A DNA stretch of 64,000 bases from UBA5066 sp046331465 (GCA_046331465.1 JAXLQV010000001.1:1860001-1924000), one strand, 5' to 3'. Positions 8,961 through 18,226 are shown, counted from the first letter of the stretch. The notes: generated by a model not told the origin, from the letters alone. Translations and numbers: made by a program.

Positions 8961-10133
8961 TCAGCCTCCGAGGGCGAGCCCGGTCAGGGTGTGGTTCACG
9001 TGGACGCCGTCGAACTGCTCGCCGTAGCTGCTGAACCCGATGAACGGGTACGGCCGCAGGATCTCGCGCACGAGGGCGGCCTCACCCCTCCGGTCGGTTT
9101 CGAGGCGGCGGAGGATGCAGTCGCAGCCGAGGACCAGCCCGAGGTTCGGAACCCGGGCTTCCACCTTCGCGAGGAGGTCGCGGAGGTTCTCCGCGAGGTT
9201 CCCGGGCCGGGCGACGGCCAGGACGAGGCCGTTGTCGACCGCGCAGAAGAACGAGAGGCTCCCGTCCGGGTGCGCCTTGCGGATCGACCGGACGAAGTAC
9301 TCGCCCCCGACCCGGAGCATGAGGGGGTGCGCCGCGAAGACCCGCGGCTCGAGCTCGGCGGGCGAGAGCCCGACGGCGCGGGCGTACTCCTCCGCCGCGG
9401 GGAGACCGTTGATCTCGAAGACCCGACGGGTCGGCCCGTCCGCCTCGGTGACGACGAGCTTCTCCTCGGTCGGCTCGAAGTGCTGGATCCGGAACGGGTG
9501 GAAGGGGAGGGTCGTCTCGCAGAGGAGGAGGACGGCCGCGTCCTCGTGGAACCTCCCCGCGTGGTAGACGGCCGTCCTCCGGAAGTCGAGGCCGTCGCCC
9601 GCCGAGCCGCCGACGAGGGGGATGCCGCGAAGACGGGAGTGGATCTTCTCGACGACGATCTCCTCCCGCTTCGACAGGCCGTCGACGACGAGGAGGGCGA
9701 ACGCGCGTCCCGGGTCGGGCTGGCCGAGCCCACGAAGCGCCTTCGGGTCCGGGTCCGCCGTGAAGTCGGCGAGCGAGGCGACGAAGACGGTCCGAACGTT
9801 CAGCTCGGGCGACCAGACGGCCGCCGCCACGATCTCTCCCGTGGCGTATCCCTCTTCGGCGTTGATCTCGCCGGCCGTCGTGCAGGCGAGGACGGGACCC
9901 GGGAAGCGGTCCGAGATCGCCTCTCCGAGCGCGTCGAGGTCGGAGTCCGGGCTCGCGAAGAGGAGGAGGAGCGACGGGACGGCCCCCCCGAAACGCCGGG
10001 CGAGCGCGTCCACGGCACGCGCCGCGTCGTGCTCCCTCGTCTTCGCGAACTCCACGCGCAGCCGCCGCGTCGGGCGCATCGCGCGCAGATCCTCGGCCGC
10101 TTCCCTCGCGGGCGTCTCGGTGGGCGTGCTCAC
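8961..10133 (-). CDS. FIST-domain sensor protein
   Basis: 390 residues with no signal peptide or membrane segment. The N-terminal half matches the FIST_N pattern (PSLLLLFASPDSDLDAL, then VLACTTAGEI and LVGGSAGDGL). The C-terminal half matches FIST_C (EYARAVGLS, GLVLGCDCILRR, PFIGFSSYGEQF). FIST domains bind small ligands in signalling proteins, and one subgroup (NosP) is a haem-based nitric oxide sensor. That is relevant because a Crp/Fnr regulator, a nos operon and nnrS lie in the same window, but no haem ligand can be proven here. No output domain is attached, so it would need a partner. GTG start at 10133, 74 bases after the ABC exporter stop, with no clear Shine-Dalgarno. Confidence 0.85.
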   Translation of the reverse strand: MSTPTETPAREAAEDLRAMRPTRRLRVEFAKTREHDAARAVDALARRFGGAVPSLLLLFASPDSDLDALGEAISDRFPGPVLACTTAGEINAEEGYATGEIVAAAVWSPELNVRTVFVASLADFTADPDPKALRGLGQPDPGRAFALLVVDGLSKREEIVVEKIHSRLRGIPLVGGSAGDGLDFRRTAVYHAGRFHEDAAVLLLCETTLPFHPFRIQHFEPTEEKLVVTEADGPTRRVFEINGLPAAEEYARAVGLSPAELEPRVFAAHPLMLRVGGEYFVRSIRKAHPDGSLSFFCAVDNGLVLAVARPGNLAENLRDLLAKVEARVPNLGLVLGCDCILRRLETDRRGEAALVREILRPYPFIGFSSYGEQFDGVHVNHTLTGLALGG

Positions 10134-10207
10134 GGGAGAGGCCGAGCCTATCCGCCTCGCGGGACGGCGGCAAGGGCCGTGCGTCCGGACGCGACCCGAA
10201 GCGGGCT

Positions 10208-12064
10208 CTACGCGGCCGCCTCGCGGTCCTTCAGCTGGAGGGCGTACAGGCGGGCGTAGAGGCCGCCCCTGGCGAGGAGCGCGGCGTGGGTCCCCGACTC
10301 CCGAACCTCACCGTGGGAGAGAACGAGGATCCGGTCCGCTCGGACGACCGTCGAGAGACGGTGCGCGACGACGACGGAGGTCCTCCCCGAGAGGAGGCGG
10401 GCGACGGCCTTCTCGATGACCGCCTCGGTCTCCGGGTCGACGCTCGAGGTCGCCTCGTCGAGGATCAGGATCCGCGGGTCGCGGGCGAGGGCGCGCGCGA
10501 AGGAGACGAGCTGCTTCTCCCCCACGGAGAGGCCCCCTCCCCGCTCGGCGAGCCTCGTGTCGAGGCCGTCGGGGAGCCGGTCGAGGAGCGGGCCGAGGCC
10601 GACGTCGCGGCAGGCGCGCTCGATCGTCTCCCGCGCCATCGCCGGGTCGAAGAAGGCGACGTTCTCCGCGATCGTCCCGGTGAAGAGGAAGGTGTCCTGG
10701 AGGACGATCCCGAAGCCGTCTCGGAAGGCCGAGGGGTCGAACCCGCGCACGTCGTGCCCGTCGACCCGGACGGCGCCTCCCGTGACGTCGTAGAAGCGGA
10801 GGAGGAGGTTGACGATCGTCGACTTCCCCGAGCCGGTCGCGCCGACGAGCGCGATCGTCTCGCCCGGCTCCGCGCGGAACGAGACCCCCTTGAGGACCTC
10901 CTCGCCCGGCTTGTAGGAGAAGCGGACGCGGTCGAACTCGATCTCGCCGCGGAGCGGGCGCGGGACCGGGGCCGGGGAGGCGGGGGCGGCCACCTCGGGA
11001 GCCTCGTCGAGGAGCTGGAAGACCCGCTCCGAGGAGGCCATGGCCGCCTGCAGGATGTTGTACTTCTCGGAGAGGTCCATGAGCGGCCGGTAGAACCGCT
11101 TCGAGTACTGGAGGAAGGTGACGACGGCGCCGATCGTCATCGTCCCGCGGATCACCTCGCCGCCCCCCCAGAAGAGGATCGCCGCCATCCCGAGCGCCGA
11201 GAGGAAGTCGAGGGCCGGGTAGAAGACGGCGTAGTAGAAGATCGACTCGAGGTTCGCCTCGCGGTGCTCGTCGTTCACCGCCCGGAACGAGCCGCGCGCC
11301 GCCTCCTCGCGCCGGAAGAGCTGGACGACGGCGATGCCCGAGAGGTGCTCCTGGAGGAAGGAGTTCACCCGGGCGATCCTCACGCGCACCTTGCGGTACG
11401 TGTCGCGCGCCCCCTTGCGGAACCAGTTCGTCACGAGCGCCATCGGCACGAGGACCGCGAGCGTGATCGTGGCGAGGACCGGGTCGAGCGCGTAGAGGAT
11501 CGCGACGATGCCGAAGAGGACCGCGAAGTCGCCGAGGAGCGAGACGAACCCGGACGTGAAGAGCTCGTTCAGCGCGTCGACGTCGGTCGTCAGCCGCGTC
11601 ATGAGGCGGCCGACGGGGGTCCGGTCGTAGAGCGCGACGTCGGCCCGCTGGAGGTGCCCGAAGATCCGGGTGCGGAGGTCGTACATCACCCCCTGGCCCA
11701 TCCGCGACGTCCACTCGACCATCAGGAACATGAAGCCGAACGTCGCGAGGACCGAGAGGAGGTAGAAGGCCGCGATCGCGTCGAGGGCGGCCGTGCCGCG
11801 CACGGGGAGGCCGAGCCCCCCGAGGACGCGCGCGACGAAGGCGGCGCCCCCCTCGAGGGGCGTCGTCTTCGGGGAGAGCACGAGGTCGATCGCCGCGCCC
11901 GTCAGGAGCGGACCGGCGAGCTGGGCCGTCGACTCGAGGAAGAGGACGACGAGGGCGCCGGCCGCGTACCCCTTGTACGGGAGGGCGAGGGCGAAGAGGC
12001 GGCGGAGGAGGCCGCGGTCGAAGCCGCGTCCCTGGGCCTCGTCCTCGGGGAGGTGCTCGGCCAC
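10208..12064 (-). CDS. ABC exporter half-transporter, catalytically complete subunit
   Basis: 618 residues: six membrane segments, then an ATPase domain with Walker A GATGSGKST near 408, Q-loop VLQDTFLF, signature LSVGEKQ near 513, Walker B ILILDEATSSVD near 536 and switch His in VVAHRLST. The signature is off consensus (LSVGE instead of LSGGQ), while Walker B keeps the catalytic Glu. The adjacent subunit has the opposite pattern, so together they fit a heterodimeric exporter of the TM287/288 or BmrCD kind with one active and one degenerate ATP site. GTG start at 12064, 2 bases after the partner stop. Substrate unknown; drug or lipid export is typical of the family. Confidence 0.88.
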   Translation of the reverse strand: MAEHLPEDEAQGRGFDRGLLRRLFALALPYKGYAAGALVVLFLESTAQLAGPLLTGAAIDLVLSPKTTPLEGGAAFVARVLGGLGLPVRGTAALDAIAAFYLLSVLATFGFMFLMVEWTSRMGQGVMYDLRTRIFGHLQRADVALYDRTPVGRLMTRLTTDVDALNELFTSGFVSLLGDFAVLFGIVAILYALDPVLATITLAVLVPMALVTNWFRKGARDTYRKVRVRIARVNSFLQEHLSGIAVVQLFRREEAARGSFRAVNDEHREANLESIFYYAVFYPALDFLSALGMAAILFWGGGEVIRGTMTIGAVVTFLQYSKRFYRPLMDLSEKYNILQAAMASSERVFQLLDEAPEVAAPASPAPVPRPLRGEIEFDRVRFSYKPGEEVLKGVSFRAEPGETIALVGATGSGKSTIVNLLLRFYDVTGGAVRVDGHDVRGFDPSAFRDGFGIVLQDTFLFTGTIAENVAFFDPAMARETIERACRDVGLGPLLDRLPDGLDTRLAERGGGLSVGEKQLVSFARALARDPRILILDEATSSVDPETEAVIEKAVARLLSGRTSVVVAHRLSTVVRADRILVLSHGEVRESGTHAALLARGGLYARLYALQLKDREAAA

Positions 12065-12066
12065 GG

Positions 12067-13797
12067 CTACGCGGCCTCCACTTCCTCGGAGAGCCGCTGG
12101 CGCTCGGCGAGCTCCGCGTAGAGCCCCCCCGCGCGGAGGAGCTCCTCGTGCGTCCCCGTCTCGGCGACGCGCCCCTTCTCGAGGACGACGACGCGGTCGG
12201 CGTGCTGGATCGTCGAGAGTCGGTGCGAGACGAGGAAGACGGTGCGGAGCCCCGACCGGGCCTTCACCGCCTCCAGGATCCGGGCCTCCGTCTCCGTGTC
12301 GACCGAGGAGAAGGCGTCGTCGAGGACGAGGAACGGGGCGTCCGCGAGGAGGGCGCGGGCGAGGGCCGTCCGCTGCTTCTGGCCGCCCGAGAGCGTGATC
12401 CCGCGCTCGCCGACGACCGTCTCGAGCCCCTTCGGGAACGCGGCGAGGTCGGGGCCGAGTCCCGCCTCCCGGGCCGCGCGCTCGACCTCGGCGGGTGTGG
12501 CGCCCGGCCGGCCGATGGCGATGTTCGCCGCGAGCGTGTCGGAGAAGAGGAAGGTCTCCTGCGGGACGGCGACGAGCGTCCGGCGCAGGAGCGGCAGCGG
12601 GATCTCGCGCAGGTCGCGGCCGCCGAGCCGGACCGTGCCGAACGGGGGCTCCTCGAGGCGGAGGAGGAGCTGGAGGAGCGTCGACTTCCCGGAGCCGGTC
12701 CTCCCGACGAGGGCGATCGTCGTCCCGGGCTCGACCGACAGCGAGACCTCCCGGAGGACGGGCGGGCCGCCGTCGTAGCCGTAGGTGAGCCCGCGCACCT
12801 CGAGCGTCCCGCCGGGGAGCGGCCCCTCGGCGCTCTCGGCCGGGAGCGGCTCGGCAGCCCAGAGCTCGGCCATCCGGTTCCAGGATGCGGAGCCGCGCTG
12901 CCAGAGGTTCACGACCCAGCCGAGGGCGATCGCCGGCCAGACGAGCTCCATCAGGTAGAGGTTGAACTCGACGAAGCGCGGGACGGTCAGCGTGCCCGCG
13001 AGGATCTTCCGTCCTCCGATCCAGAGGATGGCGGCGAAGCCGGTCCCGACCTGCGCCTGCAGGAGGGGGAAGTAGAGGGCGTTGAGGCGCGCGAGGCGGA
13101 GGTTCCTCCTCCGGAACTCGCGGTTCTTCGCGTCGAATCGCCGCTCCTCCGTCTCCTCGCGCGCGAAGGCGCGGACGAGCCGGGCGCCGTTGAAGTTCTC
13201 CTGCGCGCTCGCGGAGATCTCGCTGAAGAACTCCTGGATCGCCGTGAAGCGCCGGTGCGTGACCTTCCCGATGGCCTGCGTCGCGAACGCGACGAAGGGG
13301 AGGACGCCGAGGGCGACGAGCGTCAGCACCGGGGACGAGAAGGCCATCAGGACGATCGCGATCGACCCGACGACGACCGTGTTCGCGGCCTGCATGACCC
13401 CGGGTCCGACCATCATCCGGACGGCCGAGAGGTCGTTGACGGCGCGGCTCATGACGTCGCCGACGCGGCTCTTCCGGTGCCAGCGCGGCGGGAGCCGGAG
13501 GAGGTGCGCGAAGAGGTCCTCCCGCATCTCGAACTCGATGTCGCGCGAGGCGCCGATGAGGATCCGCCTCGTGAAGAAGAAGAGGACGGCGTCTCCGGTG
13601 GCGAGGCCGAGGATCGCGGCGCAGGAGACGGCGATCCGCCGGGGCGACGGGTCGTGCTCGAGCGACTCGAGGACGTGCCGGACGATGCGCGGCATCGCGA
13701 GGAAGAGCGCCGCGGAGAGCGCCATCGTCCCGAAGCCGGCGACGTAGGCCCCGGGGCGCCGGGAGAAATAGGAGAGGAAGCGCGGGAAGTCCTTCAA
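12067..13797 (-). CDS. ABC exporter half-transporter, degenerate-site subunit
   Basis: 576 residues: six membrane segments, then an ATPase with Walker A GRTGSGKST near 369, Q-loop VPQETFLF, canonical signature LSGGQKQR near 469, and Walker B FLVLDDAFSSVD in which Asp replaces the catalytic Glu. Its intact signature would complete the active site on the partner's Walker motifs, while its own Walker motifs face the partner's altered LSVGE signature. This reciprocal pattern is strong evidence for an obligate heterodimer. TTG start at 13797, within a short divergent spacer facing the Crp/Fnr gene, so the two may share regulation. Confidence 0.88.
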   Translation of the reverse strand: MKDFPRFLSYFSRRPGAYVAGFGTMALSAALFLAMPRIVRHVLESLEHDPSPRRIAVSCAAILGLATGDAVLFFFTRRILIGASRDIEFEMREDLFAHLLRLPPRWHRKSRVGDVMSRAVNDLSAVRMMVGPGVMQAANTVVVGSIAIVLMAFSSPVLTLVALGVLPFVAFATQAIGKVTHRRFTAIQEFFSEISASAQENFNGARLVRAFAREETEERRFDAKNREFRRRNLRLARLNALYFPLLQAQVGTGFAAILWIGGRKILAGTLTVPRFVEFNLYLMELVWPAIALGWVVNLWQRGSASWNRMAELWAAEPLPAESAEGPLPGGTLEVRGLTYGYDGGPPVLREVSLSVEPGTTIALVGRTGSGKSTLLQLLLRLEEPPFGTVRLGGRDLREIPLPLLRRTLVAVPQETFLFSDTLAANIAIGRPGATPAEVERAAREAGLGPDLAAFPKGLETVVGERGITLSGGQKQRTALARALLADAPFLVLDDAFSSVDTETEARILEAVKARSGLRTVFLVSHRLSTIQHADRVVVLEKGRVAETGTHEELLRAGGLYAELAERQRLSEEVEAA

Positions 13798-13854
13798 GGA
13801 GCCGGGATGTTACCCGCCCGGCCCGCGAGGGGAGGGATCCCGCCGCGGACGGGC

Positions 13855-13863
13855 TGGTATCCT
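13855..13863 (+). promoter_or_regulatory. Possible extended -10 element for the Crp/Fnr gene
   Basis: TGGTATCCT reads as an extended -10 (TG-N-TATCCT) 12 bases upstream of the GTG start at 13876. No good -35 hexamer lies at the usual distance. The 78-base spacer 13798-13875 must also hold the promoter of the divergent ABC exporter genes. Confidence 0.3.
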
Positions 13864-13875
13864 CGATTCTCCGCC

Positions 13876-14550
13876 GTGGCTCTCGCGCATCTCGAACGGA
13901 TCGCCCTCTTTCGCTGCCTCAACCCGGTGGAGGCGAAGATGCTCGACCAGGTCTGCCGCCTGCAGGTCTGCGAGAGAGGGACGACGATCTTCGCCGAGGG
14001 CCAGAAGGCGGCCGACGTCTCCTTCGTGGCCCTCGGCACCGTCAAGATCGTCAAGGCGACCCCGACGCGCAGCGTCATCCTGCGGATCGTCGGCGCGGGG
14101 CAGCCGATCGGGATCGTCGCGGCCTGGGAAGGGCGGCCGTATCCCGGGACGGCCGTCGCGCTCGAGCCCTCCACGGTGGTCCACGTCCCCGCCCGGGAGT
14201 TCTTCGCGCTGACCGACCGGCACCCCGAGATCCTCCGGCAGATGCTGCAGATGATGATGGACCGCCAGGTGCAGATCGGGCAGCGCGTCTCGGAGATGAC
14301 GGGGGCCGTGGAGTCGCGCGTCGCCCAGGCGCTCCTCGACCTCGTCGAGACGTCGGGAACGCCCGCGCAGGCGGGCGGGACGTTCGTTTCCCTCCAGCTC
14401 TCGAGGCAGGACATCGCCGACCTCGCGGGGACGACCGTCGAGACCGCGATCCGGATCATGAGCCGGTGGGGAAAGGAGGGAATCGTGCTGACGGAGGAGC
14501 ACGGCTTCCTCGTCCCGGACCTGGCACGGCTCCGATCGCTCGCCGTCTGA
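13876..14550 (+). CDS. Crp/Fnr-family transcription regulator
   Basis: 224 residues from the GTG at 13876; an ATG at 13807 in frame is an alternative. Residues about 10-125 form a cyclic-nucleotide-binding-type beta barrel (GTTIFAEGQKAADVSFVALG, then RPYPGTAVALEPSTVVHV). A long dimer helix follows, then a winged helix with SRQDIADLAGTTVETAIRIM. The recognition helix keeps the Glu and Arg (VETxxR) that read a TGA half-site in Fnr-type proteins. C14, C27 and C32 do not match the Fnr iron-sulfur spacing, so a haem/NO sensor (Dnr type) or another ligand is more likely. Converges on the nos operon and is the best local candidate for the TGA-N6-TCA palindromes upstream of the nos and copper-receptor operons. 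Confidence 0.87.
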   Translation: MALAHLERIALFRCLNPVEAKMLDQVCRLQVCERGTTIFAEGQKAADVSFVALGTVKIVKATPTRSVILRIVGAGQPIGIVAAWEGRPYPGTAVALEPSTVVHVPAREFFALTDRHPEILRQMLQMMMDRQVQIGQRVSEMTGAVESRVAQALLDLVETSGTPAQAGGTFVSLQLSRQDIADLAGTTVETAIRIMSRWGKEGIVLTEEHGFLVPDLARLRSLAV

Positions 14551-14602
14551 CCGGCCGGGTGGCGGGCCCTCCGGTCTCCGCCCCCGACGGACGCCGACGG
14601 GG

Positions 14603-15478
14603 TCAGATGTCCGCGCGGTCGAGCCGGCGGACGGCGAGAGCGAACGGGACGAGCGTCCAGAGGAGGAGCGACGCGCAGATCAGGATCGCGGCGGCCGTCG
14701 GTCCCCCGGTGAACCTGAGGAAGGCGAGCGAGGCGGAGCCGAACGCGGTCGTCCCCTGGAGCGCGAGGAGCGCGCCGGTCCGGAGAGCCCCGATCGGGTT
14801 CACGAGGACGCTCGCGATGAGGACCCGCGACGCCGTGCCCGAGCGGAGGAGGGACGCGAGGGCGAGGGCGGCGACGTCGACGAGGACCGTCGCGACGAAC
14901 CAGACGACGAGGGCGAGCGCGAGGGCGCGGGTGCGGCGACGCCCGACGACGCCGGCCGAGAGCAGCGCCGCGATGCCGAGGAACGCGGCCGTGAGGACCG
15001 AGGCCCCCGCGAAGAGGAGCGCGAAGCCGCCGAGGCCTTCGCCCCCCGCGTGCGAGAAGATCACGGCCCCCGCCGCCCCGAAGCCGATCGCCTGCGCCGC
15101 CGACAGCGCCGCCCAGAGCCCCGCGGCCTGCCCGAGGAGGACGGCGCGGCGCGAGACGGGCTGCGAGAAGAGGAGCTCTGCGGCCCCCCGTTCCGGCGCG
15201 AGCGAGAGGACGCCGATGAGGAGCGCCGAGAGCGGGACGAGGAGGAGGACGAGCTGGACGAGGGAGGCCGTCGTCCGGGCGAAGTCCTGGACGCCCCGCC
15301 CGCCGGAGAGCGTGTAGCCCGAGACCGCGACGGCGAGGGCGAGGGCCGCGAAGACGACGGCGAAGACCTGCGTCCAGCGGGAGCGGACCGCGAGGACGAG
15401 CTCCTGGCGCGCGCAGAGGACGAACGGCGAGGCGCCCCGGCGGGTGCCGCCGCCGGGCTCGAGCGAGAGCCCGCTCAC
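14603..15478 (-). CDS. nosY: ABC-2 permease for NosZ maturation (NosY)
   Basis: 291 residues with six hydrophobic segments and the SQPVSRRAVLLGQAAGLW loop typical of ABC-2 permeases of the NosY kind. NosY forms the membrane part of the NosDFY transporter, which moves copper or a sulfur species toward periplasmic apo-NosZ. GTG start at 15478 overlaps the nosL stop in GTGA. It ends with RLDRADI close to the convergent Crp/Fnr gene and is the last gene of the nos operon. The 52-base gap to the regulator shows no convincing terminator. Confidence 0.88.
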   Translation of the reverse strand: MSGLSLEPGGGTRRGASPFVLCARQELVLAVRSRWTQVFAVVFAALALAVAVSGYTLSGGRGVQDFARTTASLVQLVLLLVPLSALLIGVLSLAPERGAAELLFSQPVSRRAVLLGQAAGLWAALSAAQAIGFGAAGAVIFSHAGGEGLGGFALLFAGASVLTAAFLGIAALLSAGVVGRRRTRALALALVVWFVATVLVDVAALALASLLRSGTASRVLIASVLVNPIGALRTGALLALQGTTAFGSASLAFLRFTGGPTAAAILICASLLLWTLVPFALAVRRLDRADI

Positions 15479-15939
15479 GGCGTCCTCCCGGGGGCGAGCG
15501 GTCCGAGGACGTCGGCCGCAGCGAGCGGGGCGCCGCCGGCGGCCGCCGGGTCCTGGTCGCGCGAGGCGGCGTCGGCCCAGGCGAGGATCCCCGAGCTCAT
15601 CGGCGTCTGGACGGTCGGGCTCTTCGCGAAGACCGCCGTCGCGGCGGGGACGAACTCCTTCGTCCGGTGGTCGGAGACCCAGGCGGTCCACGGGGCCTTC
15701 TCCTTCGGCTCCTTCAGCCAGTCGCGGAGGCACCCCGCGTCGTCGAAGAACTTCGGCTCGGCCCCCGGGGCCGTGAGCTGGGCGGCGAAGCGCCGGTCGC
15801 TGACGCCCATCCGGCAGAACGCGCACTGCTCGTGCTTCGTGTCGAGCGGAGCGGGGCCGGGAGGAGCGTCGGAGCAGCCGGCGAGGAGCGCCGCGGCGAG
15901 GAGGGCCGCGGAAGCGACGAGCGTCCGGGACGGGGTCAT
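15475..15939 (-). CDS. nosL: NosL copper chaperone lipoprotein
   Basis: 154 residues. The signal peptide ends in the lipobox LLAGC (C22), so it is an outer- or inner-membrane lipoprotein facing the periplasm. The mature part starts with EQCAFCRMGVSD: C39, C42 and M44 form the expected Cu(I)-binding set of NosL. Later segments KFFDDAGCLRDWL and SSGILAWAD match the family. NosL hands copper to the NosDFY system for the CuZ site of NosZ. The ATG at 15939 overlaps the nosF stop in ATGA, and its stop overlaps the nosY start, so the three are translationally coupled. Confidence 0.92.
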   Translation of the reverse strand: MTPSRTLVASAALLAAALLAGCSDAPPGPAPLDTKHEQCAFCRMGVSDRRFAAQLTAPGAEPKFFDDAGCLRDWLKEPKEKAPWTAWVSDHRTKEFVPAATAVFAKSPTVQTPMSSGILAWADAASRDQDPAAAGGAPLAAADVLGPLAPGRTP

Positions 15940-16829
15940 GAGGGGCCTCCCACGAGCTCGGTGTAGAGGGCGTCGAGCCTCCCCTCGTCGGCCGTCAGGC
16001 TCGTGACGACGGCCCCTGCGGCCCGGACGGCGTCGACGAGGGCCGGCCGGAGGGCGGCCGGCGACGGGAGGACGAGCTCGTCGCCCGACCAGGTGGCGGC
16101 GGGCGCGAGCGGGCGAAGGGACTCGAGGAGCCCCTCGGGCCGCCGGTCGAGGCGGAGCCGGAGGACTCCCTTCTCGGCGAGGCGCGCCGCGAGCTCGGCC
16201 GACGAGAGGAGCGCGACGAGCCGCCCTCCCACGAGCACGGCGAAGCGGTCCGCGAGGCGCTCGACGTCGCCCAGGTGGTGGGAGGTGAAGAGGACGGTCT
16301 TCCCCTCGCCCCGGCGCCGCTCGGCGAGCGCGTAGAAGGCGCAGAGGCCCTCCGGGTCGAGCGCCGCCGTCGGCTCGTCGAGGAGGAGCGTCGGCGGGTC
16401 CGGCAGCGCGGCCACCGCGAGGCCGAGGCGCTGGACCATCCCGCCCGAGTAGGTTCCAACGGCCCGCGCCGCCGCCCCGTTGAGCGAGGCGAAGCTCAGG
16501 ACCTCCGCGCTCCGCCCGGAGGGGACGCCGCGGAGGCGGCGGTAGAACTCGACGACCTCGCGCCCCGTGAGGGCGTCGGGGAACGAGACCTTCTGCGGCA
16601 GGAAGGAGAGTGAGCGGCGCGCCTCGGGGTGGGAGGCCGGTCGACCGTCGACGAGGACCTCCCCGGAGGTCGGCAGGATGAGCCCGGCGGCCGCCTTCAG
16701 GCAGGTCGTCTTCCCCGACCCGTTCGGACCGAGGAGCGCGACGACCTCGCCGGCCTCGACCGCGAGGTCGATCTCCCGCGCCGCGGGGTGATCGCCGTAG
16801 CTCTTCCCGAAGGACCGGAACGTGATCAT
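15936..16829 (-). CDS. nosF: NosF ATPase of the NosDFY transporter
   Basis: 297 residues from the ATG at 16829. Walker A GPNGSGKTT, Q-loop FLPQKVSF, signature YSGGMVQR, Walker B LLLDEPTAALD and switch HH in FTSHHLGDVE are all intact. The last about 80 residues form a small C-terminal domain. NosF powers the NosY permease in copper-site assembly of N2O reductase. Start and stop overlap nosD and nosL respectively by 4 bases (ATGA). The order nosD-nosF-nosL-nosY differs from the classical nosDFYL order but keeps all the components. Confidence 0.92.
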   Translation of the reverse strand: MITFRSFGKSYGDHPAAREIDLAVEAGEVVALLGPNGSGKTTCLKAAAGLILPTSGEVLVDGRPASHPEARRSLSFLPQKVSFPDALTGREVVEFYRRLRGVPSGRSAEVLSFASLNGAAARAVGTYSGGMVQRLGLAVAALPDPPTLLLDEPTAALDPEGLCAFYALAERRRGEGKTVLFTSHHLGDVERLADRFAVLVGGRLVALLSSAELAARLAEKGVLRLRLDRRPEGLLESLRPLAPAATWSGDELVLPSPAALRPALVDAVRAAGAVVTSLTADEGRLDALYTELVGGPS

Positions 16830-18226
16830 CGGCGCCTCCCGACGAGGAGGATCGCGGAGCCGCCGAGGAGCGCTCCGAACGACGCCGCGAGGCCGGGGAA
16901 GCTGGCCCGGCCTCGTTCCCCGTCGGGCGTCGGGACCGCGGGAAGGTCCGGCGGGCGGGCGAGCGGCGCGTGGTCGACCGCGGCGACCTGCTCGAGGACG
17001 GGGAACGTCCGTTCCGCGACGCCGATCGCGGTCGCGGCGAAGCTCTGGGCGAAGAGGTCGGCCGCGAGGAGGTTCCCGCGCAGGTGGTCGAAGACGTTCG
17101 AGAGACGGTACGGCCGGTCGCTCCGGCCGTCGCCGTCGAGGTCGGGCTCGTCGTTCTCCGACCAGTAGTTCCCGTCGAAGACGGTGTCGGTCCTCTTCCC
17201 GACGAGGGTGAGCGGCGTCAGGTTCGCGAGGAACGAGTTCCCCTCGAAGCGGTTCTCGCCGCAGCTGCCGTAGACGACGAGCGCCGTGTCGGACTCGGCG
17301 ACGACGTTCCGCCGGAAGACGTTCCGGTAGGAGTCCTCGATGAAGATGCCCCGGGCGTTGTCGGCGAGGAGGTTGTCCTCGGCGACGACGTCGTCGCACG
17401 TCTGGAAGAGGAGGCCGACCGACGCGAAGCCGCGGTTGTGCAGGAACCGGTTCCTCTCGAACCGGATCCGCTTCGAGTACATGATCGCCGTCCCGGCGTC
17501 GCCGTTCTCGAAGACGTTGTCGCGGAAGACGTTGTCGTCGGAGAACATGTAGTGGAGCCCGTAGCGGAGGTTCCTCGCCACGTTCTTCTCGACGAGCCCG
17601 TGCGTCGCGCTCTGGATGTAGATGCCGTCGCGGACGTCCTCGATGCGGTTGCCGCGGAACGTGAAGCCCGTCGTGTTCCAGATGTGGATCCCGGAGCCCT
17701 TCTCGCCGGGGTCCCGCCCGGGGATCCCGGTGATGTCGCAGTCCTCGACGGTGACCCCGTGCGCCTCGCGGAGGTAGACGCCGAAGATCGTCCTCCGGAT
17801 CCGGCAGGAGCGCACGGTGACGCGGCTCGCGGCGACGTGGACACCGGCCGAGTCGCGCCCGAGGTCCCCGATCTCGCGGCCGTCGACCTCGAACCCCTCC
17901 ACGGTGACGTCGTCGGCCCGCACCCGCACGACGCTCCCGGCGCCCGAGGCGACGAGGAGCGGCCGTCCCTGGCCGACGAGGTGCAGCGGGCGGTCGACGA
18001 CGAGGTCGCCGACGTAGCGCCCGGCGGGAACGACGACGGTCGAACCCGGCGCGGCCCGGTCGATCAGGGCCTGGACCGGAGAGGTCTCTTCCGGTGCCGG
18101 GCGTCCCTCCAGGGTCCCCGGGGCGACGCCCGCCATCTGGTCCGCGCGGGCCGCGCCCGCGAGGAGCGCAGCCGTGACGACGGGGGCGAGGGCGGCGGCG
18201 GCTCGCCTCACGTCAGGTCTTCGCAT
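16826..18226 (-). CDS. nosD: NosD periplasmic copper-maturation protein
   Basis: 466 residues. An N-terminal Sec signal (RRAAAALAPVVTAALLAGAARA) is followed by a right-handed beta-helix domain full of parallel repeats such as GIHIWNTTGFTFRGNRIEDV and GIYIQSATHGLVEKNVARNL. The domain extends to about residue 400. A C-terminal hydrophobic segment (SFGALLGGSAILLV) plus Arg tail could anchor it. NosD docks on NosFY and delivers to apo-NosZ. The ATG at 18226 overlaps the nosB stop by 14 bases; a GTG at 18211, just past that stop, is an equally plausible start that removes five residues. Confidence 0.9.
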   Translation of the reverse strand: MRRPDVRRAAAALAPVVTAALLAGAARADQMAGVAPGTLEGRPAPEETSPVQALIDRAAPGSTVVVPAGRYVGDLVVDRPLHLVGQGRPLLVASGAGSVVRVRADDVTVEGFEVDGREIGDLGRDSAGVHVAASRVTVRSCRIRRTIFGVYLREAHGVTVEDCDITGIPGRDPGEKGSGIHIWNTTGFTFRGNRIEDVRDGIYIQSATHGLVEKNVARNLRYGLHYMFSDDNVFRDNVFENGDAGTAIMYSKRIRFERNRFLHNRGFASVGLLFQTCDDVVAEDNLLADNARGIFIEDSYRNVFRRNVVAESDTALVVYGSCGENRFEGNSFLANLTPLTLVGKRTDTVFDGNYWSENDEPDLDGDGRSDRPYRLSNVFDHLRGNLLAADLFAQSFAATAIGVAERTFPVLEQVAAVDHAPLARPPDLPAVPTPDGERGRASFPGLAASFGALLGGSAILLVGRRR

